A stretch of 64,000 nt of DNA from Lachnospiraceae bacterium. Lineage in GTDB: Bacteria; Bacillota; Clostridia; Lachnospirales; Lachnospiraceae. A program made the translations under genes and the position numbers. This document shows positions 9,601-16,666 of this stretch, piece by piece (the stretch's first letter is position 1; every line of letters starts with the position of its first letter). The notes beneath the pieces are model-generated. The model was not told the origin of the DNA. It made no database searches and was given only the letters and a program-made list of their open reading frames with translations. The stretch covers positions 558,001 to 622,000 of the forward strand of contig JALCKY010000001.1 of assembly GCA_022647575.1 (NCBI GenBank). Direction: 5' to 3'.

Positions 9601-10104
9601 ATCGGCCATCTCCTCCGTCGATTCGCGGAATCCGTTTTCCGCCCATTTCCGCATCAGGGAAACGACGGTTGCCGACAGATATTCCGGCATATATTCCCGC
9701 TGAAAGCCCTCAAGCCCGCTGCCTTCCTGCACTGCCATATAGCGCAGATAGCTGTTCCTGATCTCTGACTCAAAAAGAGGATATAAATTATTTTTTACAA
9801 ACAGCAGGTCAAAATACTTGTTGGTTTTTATGAAAGAATAGAACTCCTGAAAACGTAAGTGGATTTCTCCGTCAAAGGAGTGTTTCCTGTTATAGCCCTT
9901 TTCCACCTGCGACAGCTTATAGAGAACCACGTCGTCCATGGACGTAAAATTCTTGTAGAATGCCGTCCTGGAAATTCCGGCACAGGCACATACCTGTGAG
10001 ACCCTGACCTTGCAGTAGGGCACGGTTTTAAGCAATTCCATGAGCGCGGAGCAGATCTGGGTCTTGGATCTTTCCATGGCTTTTTTATTATTGATCTCGT
10101 TCAT
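6679..10104 (-). CDS. TetR regulator fused to PAS-hybrid histidine kinase
   Basis: 1141 residues in one unbroken frame, no membrane segment. Residues 10-65 are a TetR DNA-binding domain (LKTVPYCKVRVSQVCACAGI then SRTAFYKNFTSMDDVV). Residues 80-180 match a TetR ligand/dimer domain of the DhaS-like kind (LYPLFES, MRKWAENGFRESTEEMADI). Two PAS-like domains (about 211-345 and 355-475) end in ISKE and DIDEL. A further PAS-like stretch runs to a coiled coil near 740-765. The kinase has SHDLRTPLNG with the phospho-His near 775, a HATPase with EDTGIGM and GTGLGLSIVKK, and a receiver with LMDIRMPEMDG (phospho-Asp near 1066). A soluble kinase carrying its own repressor-like domain is unusual. The Nif11-type gene is divergent from it. 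Confidence 0.9.
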   Translation of the reverse strand: MNEINNKKAMERSKTQICSALMELLKTVPYCKVRVSQVCACAGISRTAFYKNFTSMDDVVLYKLSQVEKGYNRKHSFDGEIHLRFQEFYSFIKTNKYFDLLFVKNNLYPLFESEIRNSYLRYMAVQEGSGLEGFQREYMPEYLSATVVSLMRKWAENGFRESTEEMADITVRLMAGYQKLLPMSSISESYRKIQSSTDESSFNPASQADSVSDILNNIPTGVCVLFMPDEAHQEILFANTQQMRLISPDMPAPEKVDPKQSAVRSAYYKNAFSGVHPDDLPAALEVFRTCFNEKQFRIPQIRLRTSSGTYIWVEMDVTLRENLPNGKLFYASYRDISKEVQLRQELDSQRQKNVEKTLLDTIGRLPTCSILYRENKDGPIVPERFSKEYLCFRGYAENETPDAKENGFLQTVHPDDRDCVIRELAASHGERGMHPVVVRILIRGDGYKWVSANFTWFFISEVKYLYVVFTDIDELKKQDQLLQDQYDAAQSFLDSVADSYLMTQRSNLTQNKVDALRGYGAPSVSWEGRSYEELTERMMRGVKEEKDRKNLAELIDRSCLFSSFEKGNRTITREFRSTPDGQETLWLQGVTTLSKHPKSGDIFAFFAVSSIREKKLSEAIIKKIVAEQCDYVSCIDAKRQRIMLFIPNKRWKGRETVHVDSDYEETLNTIFTKYVLLEERGRYREFMKLSNVLALLEKKESISALFHSNEESGIRSKLLEFSYLDKANGLLSLVKTDITEAQQQQLEQEARLRRALERAETATAAKSEFLSGMSHDLRTPLNGVLGFTSFALEEKNPKKKQEYLKKIASSGQLLLDLVNDTLDLSRIESGKAVPEPETVMSDDLVPAVVTALRPTAELKGVQLIEKLSHYQNEPVWADRLKINKIALNLISNSIKFTHAGGTVTVTPYCRSAGSEKECCGFIIEDTGIGMSEEFMKHMYEPFSQEKRSESVQTPGTGLGLSIVKKYVDLLGGTIQVESHLHAGTRWEVVIPVTKLQNGLEEKPKAESPEVLKGRRILLCEDNQMNTEIASMLLKNKGMMVDSAENGLIGLKKFVASKEGYYDLILMDIRMPEMDGYEATRNIRALERQDALIIPIIAMTADAFEESVRAAKEAGMDAYITKPVEPRKMYETLQQYIENSSS

Positions 10105-10129
10105 CTGTGGTTCCCCTTATGCGCTTTCC

Positions 10130-10157
10130 TGAAACGGAGATGATGAAACGGAAATGA
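10130..10157. repeat. Tandem 14-bp direct repeat in the kinase leader
   Basis: TGAAACGGAGATGA (10130-10143) is followed directly by TGAAACGGAAATGA (10144-10157), one mismatch. A partial copy TGAAAC lies at 10173. The repeats sit between the minus-strand promoter and the ATG of the TetR-kinase gene. This position would suit an autoregulatory operator. Confidence 0.7.
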
Positions 10158-10179
10158 CAAAACAATCTATCCTGAAACT

Positions 10180-10208
10180 ATCATATTCCTTAAGCCATGA
10201 GTTTACAA
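10180..10208 (-). promoter_or_regulatory. Promoter of the TetR-kinase gene
   Basis: On the minus strand TTGTAA (10208-10203) and TATGAT (10185-10180) are 17 bases apart. This would give a leader of about 70 bases containing the 14-bp direct repeats. Confidence 0.55.
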
Positions 10209-10264
10209 GTGAAAACGCATAGCCCGGGATCAGGCAGTCATAGAAGCCGTGCGTCAAAAAAATA

Positions 10265-10294
10265 TTGCATATCTGCCGTGAACTGTACTAATAT
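10265..10294 (+). promoter_or_regulatory. Candidate promoter of the Nif11-type precursor gene
   Basis: TTGCAT (10265-10270) and TAATAT (10289-10294) are 18 bases apart and about 50 bases before the start codon. GGGAG sits 7 bases before the ATG. Confidence 0.45.
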
Positions 10295-10346
10295 CTATGT
10301 GACAAATCGGTTTGCACCATAAGCAGATAAGCTTGGGAGAATCATC

Positions 10347-10706
10347 ATGATGACGATAAAGGAATTCGGTGAAATCATGTGCAGGGATGAGGCATTGCGC
10401 AATGAATATCTCCTTGCGGAGAAAGAAGGCAGCATCGACCGGTTCTTCAGGGAACATGATGTGGATGCCACAGCCCGGGACATAGAAAACCTGTATCAGG
10501 CACATCAAAACTGTCAGCTTGATGATTCCGAACTGGATAATGTCTCCGGCGGACGGGATTACAGTACATGCCATACATCATCTGGTGTCGGCAGTTCCGG
10601 TACGGATTCTTCATTCAGCGGATCGGATACCTGCCACACAGCCTCCTCTGTCAGGAAGACCTCTTCCGTGCAGAAAAGAAAACCCTTTTTATGGTGGCTA
10701 TGGTAA
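10347..10706 (+). CDS. Nif11-type leader RiPP precursor peptide
   Basis: 119 residues. The first 69 form a Nif11-like leader: MTIKEFGEIMCRDEALRNEY, then an acidic helical part, ending LDDSELDNVSGG. The ELxxVSGG end is the classic double-glycine site cut by C39-peptidase exporters. The 50-residue core is rich in Ser and Thr, contains two Cys in a repeated TCHT motif (STCHTSS and DTCHTAS, 22 residues apart), and ends in a basic and aromatic tail (KRKPFLWWLW). Such composition suits lanthionine or similar crosslinks. No modifying enzyme or exporter is within the window, so maturation would have to occur in trans. It is divergent from the TetR-kinase fusion gene. Start: ATG 10347; a second ATG follows immediately. 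Confidence 0.8.
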   Translation: MMTIKEFGEIMCRDEALRNEYLLAEKEGSIDRFFREHDVDATARDIENLYQAHQNCQLDDSELDNVSGGRDYSTCHTSSGVGSSGTDSSFSGSDTCHTASSVRKTSSVQKRKPFLWWLW

Positions 10707-10725
10707 AACCCGCGGCACGGACAGT

Positions 10726-11601
10726 TTACCGGCACTTGAGATAATCCAGAAAGGTCTTTGTCGCCAGTGAAGCCGTTCTGCTGTTTTTCAGAATCACTCC
10801 GATATTTCTGACAAGCGGTTCCGACAGCGGAATCGCTTTGATTTTATAGGGAATCCTCCTGAGGATCAGATTCGGCAGGATGCTGATTCCCAGTCCGCTT
10901 TCAACCATGGACATAATGGCATAGTCATCCCATGTCGTAAAATGGGTCTTCGGCACGATTCCCAGACGGTCGAAGTATTCCGAAACTTCTTCTTTTTTCC
11001 CGTGCTCCAGAAGAAGGAACGGTTCCTTCTCAAACTCCGAAACAGGAAAGACTTCTGCATCTGACTGCGGATGGTTTTTCGGCAGGATAGCCTTAAAGGA
11101 ATCCTGTTCCAGAAAGATGGTTTCCAGATCGGAGGATACGGGAAGCCTGGTAAAGCCGCAGTCCACGCGGCCTTCCTGAACCCATTCCTCGATTTCCTCA
11201 TAGTCGCCCATCAGAAGTTCATAATCTATATTCGGATAATTCTTCTGAAATTTCCTGATGATATTCGGCAGCCAGTGCGTCGCCACGCTTGAAAAAGTCC
11301 CGATGCGGATCATGCCGGATTTCAGCCCGTTGAGTTCATCGACCTGCATCTGGAGATTCCTGTATACATTTACCATATCTCTTGCATACGGCAGAAGAAG
11401 CTGACCGGCCGACGTCGGAGATACCCCGCTGCGGTCCCGTTCAAGAAGCGAGAGCTTCCATTCCTTTTCAAGGTCGCCGATCATCCGGCTGATTCCTGAC
11501 TGAGAGTAATGGAGCCTGTCCGCCGCCTTGGTAAAGCTGCCGCACTCAACGGTCGTGATAAAGGCTATATACTTCTGAATCGAGATGTCTTTTCCATCCA
11601 T
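10726..11601 (-). CDS. LysR-family transcriptional regulator
   Basis: 291 residues. N-terminal winged helix (IQKYIAFITTVECGSFTKAA, then LHYSQSGISRMIGDLEKEWK) and a C-terminal effector domain from about 92 (IRIGTFSSVATHWLPNIIRK) complete the family pattern. The window shows no second regulator for the divergent EamA-type exporter 96 bases away, so that gene is the likely target along with itself. A perfect ATGAATA-T-TATTCAT palindrome lies in the shared gap. The gene ends 19 bases from the Nif11-type gene, tail to tail, with no terminator between. Confidence 0.9.
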   Translation of the reverse strand: MDGKDISIQKYIAFITTVECGSFTKAADRLHYSQSGISRMIGDLEKEWKLSLLERDRSGVSPTSAGQLLLPYARDMVNVYRNLQMQVDELNGLKSGMIRIGTFSSVATHWLPNIIRKFQKNYPNIDYELLMGDYEEIEEWVQEGRVDCGFTRLPVSSDLETIFLEQDSFKAILPKNHPQSDAEVFPVSEFEKEPFLLLEHGKKEEVSEYFDRLGIVPKTHFTTWDDYAIMSMVESGLGISILPNLILRRIPYKIKAIPLSEPLVRNIGVILKNSRTASLATKTFLDYLKCR

Positions 11602-11621
11602 TTGATTTTGTCATCCATTCT

Positions 11622-11636
11622 ATGAATATTATTCAT
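11622..11636. promoter_or_regulatory. Candidate LysR operator between lysR and eamA genes
   Basis: Perfect 7+1+7 palindrome ATGAATA-T-TATTCAT. It abuts a -35-like TTTCCA (11637-11642), which is 17 bases before TATAAT (11660-11665) of the plus-strand exporter. This geometry fits a LysR activation/autorepression site. Confidence 0.5.
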
Positions 11637-11659
11637 TTTCCAAATGCATTCTATCACAC

Positions 11660-11665
11660 TATAAT
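11660..11665 (+). promoter_or_regulatory. -10 element of the EamA-type exporter
   Basis: TATAAT with TTTCCA 17 bases upstream. The GGAGG ribosome binding site is at 11684-11688, 9 bases before ATG 11698. Confidence 0.5.
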
Positions 11666-11697
11666 CAATATGAAAATGCTGACGGAGGCGATTTCCC

Positions 11698-12693
11698 ATG
11701 TTTTATTTTCCTGCCTTTAACCGGGCACGAAGCAGCAATACTGCTTCTGCATATACCAAATATCTTTTTTCCCTGCTGCTCTTCGGCTCCAATGGAATTA
11801 TCGCCGGAAGCATCCGTCTGGAAAGCTATCAGATCATTCTCCTCAGGACTTTTCTCGGAAGCCTGCTGCTCCTCATGGTCTGCGCCGCGACGCATTCTCT
11901 CAGGGGCGTCATGAAGCATAAGCGGGAACTTCTTTTCGTCATCCTCTCCGGCGTGTGCATGGGGATCAGTTGGATGTTCCAGTACGAAGCATACCGCCGG
12001 ATCGGGATCGGCATCACATCGCTGCTCTACTGTCTCGGTCCGATTCTCGTCGTCATCCTTGCACGGGTTCTGTTCAGAGAAGGCATCACGCTGAAAAAAG
12101 GGGTCTGTCTTGCGGCGGTCACCATCGGTGCGATCCTGACCGGCGGAGTTTCCGTCCGGCAGGGCGCAAATGCCATCGGAATTCTCTGTGCCCTGATGTG
12201 TGCATTTGCTTATGCGGGGATGATTCTCCTTAACAAGAAAAACAAAAGCATTGCCGGTCTTTCCAATCCGGCCATTCAGCTGACAGCCGCTTTTGCGACC
12301 GCGCTTCTTTACAGTTCGGTGCGGTGGCTGGCAAACAGTGCACCGTCCATTCATCTTTCTTCCGATGAATGGCTACCGGTTCTTCTGCTCGGTCTGGTGA
12401 ACACGGGAATCGGATGCTACCTGTATTTTTCAAGCATCCCGAAGATTCCTGCTCAGACCGTTGCCGTGTGCGACTACATTGAGCCGCTTTCCGCTTTTAT
12501 TCTTGCCGCCCTGATTCTTCATGAATCCATCTCCGGACTGCAGATAGCCGGCGCCGTACTGATCGTCATCGGAGCAGCTGCCTGGAATATTGTGCCGCGT
12601 CCCCGGACTTCTGACCGCGCTTTGAATCTCTCCGGCCAGAGGAAGAGATCCGCCGTCTTTCACGTGCCGGATGTCAGGATGGAATTGAAATGA
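11698..12693 (+). CDS. EamA/DMT-family metabolite exporter
   Basis: 331 residues with about ten hydrophobic segments arranged as two EamA repeats. The first starts near YLFSLLLFGSNGIIAGSI; the second around IGILCALMCAFAYAGMILL. Segments such as PAQTVAVCDYIEPLSAFILA are characteristic. The family exports amino acids, purines and other metabolites. The substrate is not evident. It is divergent from a LysR gene with a palindrome between. The 3' end overlaps the 3' end of the convergent solute-binding gene by 34 bases. Confidence 0.85.
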   Translation: MFYFPAFNRARSSNTASAYTKYLFSLLLFGSNGIIAGSIRLESYQIILLRTFLGSLLLLMVCAATHSLRGVMKHKRELLFVILSGVCMGISWMFQYEAYRRIGIGITSLLYCLGPILVVILARVLFREGITLKKGVCLAAVTIGAILTGGVSVRQGANAIGILCALMCAFAYAGMILLNKKNKSIAGLSNPAIQLTAAFATALLYSSVRWLANSAPSIHLSSDEWLPVLLLGLVNTGIGCYLYFSSIPKIPAQTVAVCDYIEPLSAFILAALILHESISGLQIAGAVLIVIGAAAWNIVPRPRTSDRALNLSGQRKRSAVFHVPDVRMELK

Positions 12694-13841
12694 TCGATGA
12701 TTTTTTCTTTATCCGCAGCTGACCAGCTGAAATCGTAATCGACAAGCCTGATGCTGTTGATCGGGCAGAGCCCTTCCGGAAGTGAAACATCATTTCTGGA
12801 AGGCCGCCGGTTCCAGTCTTTGCTTTGTTCTTCCTGCGCATCGCGCGAAAGAATGAAATCTTCAAAGATTTTCGCATTTTCCTCATGACTGCAGTTTTTG
12901 ATGATGGCAATTGCATCCGGAACGGCAGACGTCCCCTCCGACGGATAGCAGTATCCGATATCCGGATTATCCAGGTAAAGAGCCGCGGATTTTTCAATCG
13001 TGATTCCCACCGCAAAATCTCCGGAGGCCACCAGCTTGTGGCATTTTCCGGAAGAATCCAGAATCCTGCCGTCAAGATTGACGGCAAGCTTCTCAATATA
13101 TTCCCATCCGTCCGCCTCTCCTCCCATGGCAAGAATCATCGTGCAGAGCTGCGTATAGGCTGAGCCGGACTTGGACGGCTGACAGTAGGCTATCTTTCCC
13201 TTGAGCGCAGGATTGAGCAGGTCTTTCCAGGAAGAAGGTTCTGCGATTCCTGCTTCCGACAGCAGTTTTTTATTGTAAATGATGACCATCGGGAGGGGAC
13301 TTTCCCCTGTCCATTTCCCGTCGGAGTCGATGAACTTCGAATCGATTGCCTCAGCGTTGACGGAAGAATATTGTTCAAAACAGTCGCCGTAAGCGGAAAG
13401 GGTATCCGCGCCGCCTCCCCAGAGCACGTCCGCTTCCGGAGAGTCGCCCTGGCTCCGTATCTTGTCGCACAGTTCCACGGTTCCGCCTGCAACCAGCACG
13501 ACCTTGATGGAAGGATAGGCATTCATGAAGGCGACGATATCCGCGTTAAGCGGATCGGCATCATGCGGCGAGTAAACGACGACCGTCCCTGTATCCGTAT
13601 CGGAGCCGGTGCTTTCCGAAGACAGGTCTGAATCCACCGGCGTACTTCCGGCAGATGATTCTCCCGACAGGCCGGCACCGTCTGATGTCTCCGTTCCGGA
13701 AAGTGAGCTGCCATCCGCGGAATTTCCGCCGGCTGTTTCATTTCCCGCAGACATCCCGCTCCCGCATGCCGTCATCAGGGAAATGAGACCGGCCGCGGCC
13801 ATCAGAAGTGCTGTCGCTTTCACGGGCATTCCTCTCCTCAT
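12660..13841 (-). CDS. Extracellular solute-binding lipoprotein (iron/thiamine-type fold)
   Basis: 393 residues from ATG 13841. This start overlaps the kinase stop as ATGA and follows GGAGGG; an ATG 15 bases earlier lacks such a site. A signal peptide ends in the lipobox LMTAC (Cys about 26). A Ser/Gly/Asp-rich linker of about 70 residues follows, then a type 2 binding-protein fold (VVVYSPHDADPLNADIVAFM, VLWGGGADTL, NLDGRILDSS). This fold binds ferric iron, phosphonates or other small ligands. No permease or ATPase lies nearby. Coupling to the membrane kinase suggests that it presents ligand to that sensor rather than to an importer. That role is inferred. Confidence 0.8.
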   Translation of the reverse strand: MRRGMPVKATALLMAAAGLISLMTACGSGMSAGNETAGGNSADGSSLSGTETSDGAGLSGESSAGSTPVDSDLSSESTGSDTDTGTVVVYSPHDADPLNADIVAFMNAYPSIKVVLVAGGTVELCDKIRSQGDSPEADVLWGGGADTLSAYGDCFEQYSSVNAEAIDSKFIDSDGKWTGESPLPMVIIYNKKLLSEAGIAEPSSWKDLLNPALKGKIAYCQPSKSGSAYTQLCTMILAMGGEADGWEYIEKLAVNLDGRILDSSGKCHKLVASGDFAVGITIEKSAALYLDNPDIGYCYPSEGTSAVPDAIAIIKNCSHEENAKIFEDFILSRDAQEEQSKDWNRRPSRNDVSLPEGLCPINSIRLVDYDFSWSAADKEKIIDHFNSILTSGT

Positions 13842-16615
13842 GATTTCCCTCCGCATGCTTTCTCCAGGGCATCAAACATCTTCACATTGTCGATCGGCTT
13901 GGAAATATGGCCGTTCATCCCGGCCCGGCGGCATTTTTCGATATCCTCCTCGTAAGCGTCGGCGGACATCGCAAGGATCTGCACGGAGGAAGCATCCGCA
14001 CGGTCCAGCTTCCGGATTTCTTCGGCAGCCGTAAAGCCGTCCATCACCGGCATCCTCAGATCCATGAGGATGACATCATAATAGCCGACAGCCGAATCTG
14101 AAAATTTCCTGACGCCGATCTCCCCGTTTTCCGCAGAGCTTACGACAAGCCCACGGCTTTCAATGACCTTCCTGGCAATTTCCGTATTCATTTCATTGTC
14201 TTCACATAAAAGGACATGTTTTCCGCGAAGCACGTCCGCTGCCGTTTGATCAGTTTCCTTCTTGTCCGCGCCTTCCACTTTTTTCACAGGCAGAAGGATT
14301 TCGAATCTTGTTCCTTTTCCCTGACTGCTTTTCACGGAAATCGTTCCGCCCATCATGGTGACGATCTGTTTGACGATAGAAAGCCCGAGGCCTGTTCCCT
14401 GCGTATTCCGCACTGCAGGCGATACTTCCTGCGTAAACGGCTCAAACATTTTCTTCTGGAATTCTTCATCCATTCCGATGCCGTTGTCTTCAATGATAAA
14501 GCGGCAGTTCTTCTGATTCAGGGGCGGATCGATCGCTTCAATCGTCAGTTTCACGGTTCCGCCTTCCGGCGTAAATTTCACTGCATTGGAAAGAAGATTG
14601 AGAAGGACCTTCTGGGTATTGATGACATCGGCTTCAAAATACCCTTTGGGCGCGCGTTCCGTGTCAACCAGGAAATGAACTCCTTTTTCTTCTGCGGAAA
14701 TCTCAATCGGCACGACCGCATTCCGGATGATCTCACTGCCCGATACAATTTCCGGGTTCAGCGTATATTTCCCGCTCTCGATCTTGCTGATGTCCAGCGT
14801 ATCGTTGATGAGATTCAGCAGGAATTCTCCGGAGATCTTGATCTTTTCAAGATAGCCTTCTTTTTCCGCCGGATCGGAAGTACTTCTTGCAAGTCCGGTA
14901 TATCCGATAATTCCATTCAAAGGAGTGCGCATGTCATGGCTCATGTTCGATAAAAATTCAGACTTGGCATTGGCTGCCTTCTTCAGCTCCGCATTCTTGT
15001 TTTTCATTCTCCGTGCGGAAATGAATCCTGCAAGCAGCATGGCGGCAGCGAATCCCAGAATCGTGAATACCAGGATCATCAGCCGCTGGTTATCATAGAG
15101 CATGTCCATAAAAGACAGCGACTTTGTGGAAAGCGAAGTATTCTCCATCGCCTGGTTCACGGTTTCCGAGCCGATGGAGGCAGCGGCCTTGCTCAGGATA
15201 GAATAGAGGCGGTCATCCGCCTTGTCGGATACGGCTGCGGACAGGGAATAGTTTGTTCCGGTCGCTTTGTACACGACGTTCTGATAGGCAAATCTCTTGC
15301 TGTAATACCCCATTTCATAGGAATCCACGAAGGCCACATCTGCCTGATTGCTCAGGACTGCCATCAGGCATTCCTCCGTTGAAAGATAATCGGCAAAGCT
15401 GTAGGGATCCTTCAGGATATTGCCGGAGAAGTATTTCAGGTAATCTCCCGAGACCGTAGCGGCACGGTTTCCGCCCGTACTGTCCGTACGGGTGGCTATG
15501 AAAATCGGAAGCGACGAAAAAGGCACGGTAATCTTCGCACTGTTCTGCGCGGCCCAGGTATAATCATAGGGGAATCCGGCAAAGATATCCGCTTCGCCGC
15601 TCCGGAATTTCTCCAGGGCTTCTTCTTCCGAACTGCAGGACAGATAAGAAAAACGGAGCCCGGTATTTTCGGAAATCTTTTCGAAAATGACCGACAGCGC
15701 TCCGTCAAAATTTCCCTTGTCGTTCGTGTAGGACAGCGGAACCCATTTCGGGTCATAGACCACCTTCACGTCCTCTCCGGAATTGATATATTCTTTTTCG
15801 GATTCCGAAATGACCGTCAGCTCGTTTCCCGTGCTGCTGTGGTATTTCTGATAGAGGCCCTCCTCGAAATACGGATTCTCGGTTTTCAGCTTGTTCATGG
15901 CGACATTCAGTTCCTGCAGAAGATCATTATTTCCCTTCGTCACCGCGAAATAATAGGAATGGACGCCGATCCTTGCGACCGTCCGCATGCCGCTGTCCGT
16001 AAGGCTGCTCACAAGATAGGAGTTGACTTCCCCGCTCTTCATTCCCTGCAGCACATGCTCCCAGTCATGATAATAGATCAGCTTCGGCAGGCAGTCGTTG
16101 TCTTTGCAGTAATCGACGAACGCACTGTTGTTGACACTGTCCGTATAGGATAGGCCCACTGTGAGCGAGGACAGCGCTGTGAAATCTTCATAGGATATCT
16201 CCGAATTCCCCGGGCTCACGACAAGACAGGTGCTGCTCTCTCCCGATGCCAGGGAGGAAAATGAAAGCCGGTCTGTGAGTTCATCCGTCCTGTCGACATT
16301 GTTCATAAGGTCCAGTTCCCCGTCTTCCAGCATCTTCAGGCCTTCCTCATAGGTCACCGGGACGAACTGATACTGCCATCCGGCATACTGCGCGATGGCC
16401 TGCAGATAATCATAGCTGTATCCCCGGTATTCCTGACTGGAAGAATTGTATTCCTGAAAATTCGTAAGGGTATAATAGCCGACACGTACCGTACGTTTTT
16501 CACTTCCGGCACGGACAGAAAGGGGAAGAAGCGAAACAAAGAAAACTGCAGATAAAACTGCGGCTAAAAGGCGGAGCATGCATTTGCGGCATCTGCCCGT
16601 ATTTCTCTTTTCCAT
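13838..16615 (-). CDS. Hybrid histidine kinase with two SBP_bac_3 sensor domains
   Basis: 925 residues, BvgS/EvgS-like layout. Signal peptide 1-36 (ending LPLSVRA), first extracellular amino-acid-binding-like domain about 40-265 (VRVGYYTLTNFQEY), second about 275-495 (VKVVYDPKWVPLSYTNDKG). A membrane helix near 509-532 precedes the kinase core with SHDMRTPLNG (phospho-His near 560), HATPase motifs EDNGIGM and GTGLGLSIVKQ, and a receiver with LMDLRMPVMDG (Asp near 849). No separate response regulator is adjacent, so its output must lie elsewhere. A -10 box lies only 13 bases before the ATG with no ribosome binding site. It is translationally coupled to the solute-binding lipoprotein. Confidence 0.92.
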   Translation of the reverse strand: MEKRNTGRCRKCMLRLLAAVLSAVFFVSLLPLSVRAGSEKRTVRVGYYTLTNFQEYNSSSQEYRGYSYDYLQAIAQYAGWQYQFVPVTYEEGLKMLEDGELDLMNNVDRTDELTDRLSFSSLASGESSTCLVVSPGNSEISYEDFTALSSLTVGLSYTDSVNNSAFVDYCKDNDCLPKLIYYHDWEHVLQGMKSGEVNSYLVSSLTDSGMRTVARIGVHSYYFAVTKGNNDLLQELNVAMNKLKTENPYFEEGLYQKYHSSTGNELTVISESEKEYINSGEDVKVVYDPKWVPLSYTNDKGNFDGALSVIFEKISENTGLRFSYLSCSSEEEALEKFRSGEADIFAGFPYDYTWAAQNSAKITVPFSSLPIFIATRTDSTGGNRAATVSGDYLKYFSGNILKDPYSFADYLSTEECLMAVLSNQADVAFVDSYEMGYYSKRFAYQNVVYKATGTNYSLSAAVSDKADDRLYSILSKAAASIGSETVNQAMENTSLSTKSLSFMDMLYDNQRLMILVFTILGFAAAMLLAGFISARRMKNKNAELKKAANAKSEFLSNMSHDMRTPLNGIIGYTGLARSTSDPAEKEGYLEKIKISGEFLLNLINDTLDISKIESGKYTLNPEIVSGSEIIRNAVVPIEISAEEKGVHFLVDTERAPKGYFEADVINTQKVLLNLLSNAVKFTPEGGTVKLTIEAIDPPLNQKNCRFIIEDNGIGMDEEFQKKMFEPFTQEVSPAVRNTQGTGLGLSIVKQIVTMMGGTISVKSSQGKGTRFEILLPVKKVEGADKKETDQTAADVLRGKHVLLCEDNEMNTEIARKVIESRGLVVSSAENGEIGVRKFSDSAVGYYDVILMDLRMPVMDGFTAAEEIRKLDRADASSVQILAMSADAYEEDIEKCRRAGMNGHISKPIDNVKMFDALEKACGGKS

Positions 16616-16627
16616 TTATGAATATAT

Positions 16628-16633
16628 ATTATA
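16628..16633 (-). promoter_or_regulatory. -10 box very close to the kinase start codon
   Basis: TATAAT (minus strand) ends 12 bases before the ATG at 16615, with a weak TTCATT 17 bases further upstream. The leader would be about 6 bases with no Shine-Dalgarno motif. Confidence 0.5.
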
Positions 16634-16666
16634 CACTAATTGGGCGTTCAATGAAAAAAATTTTTT

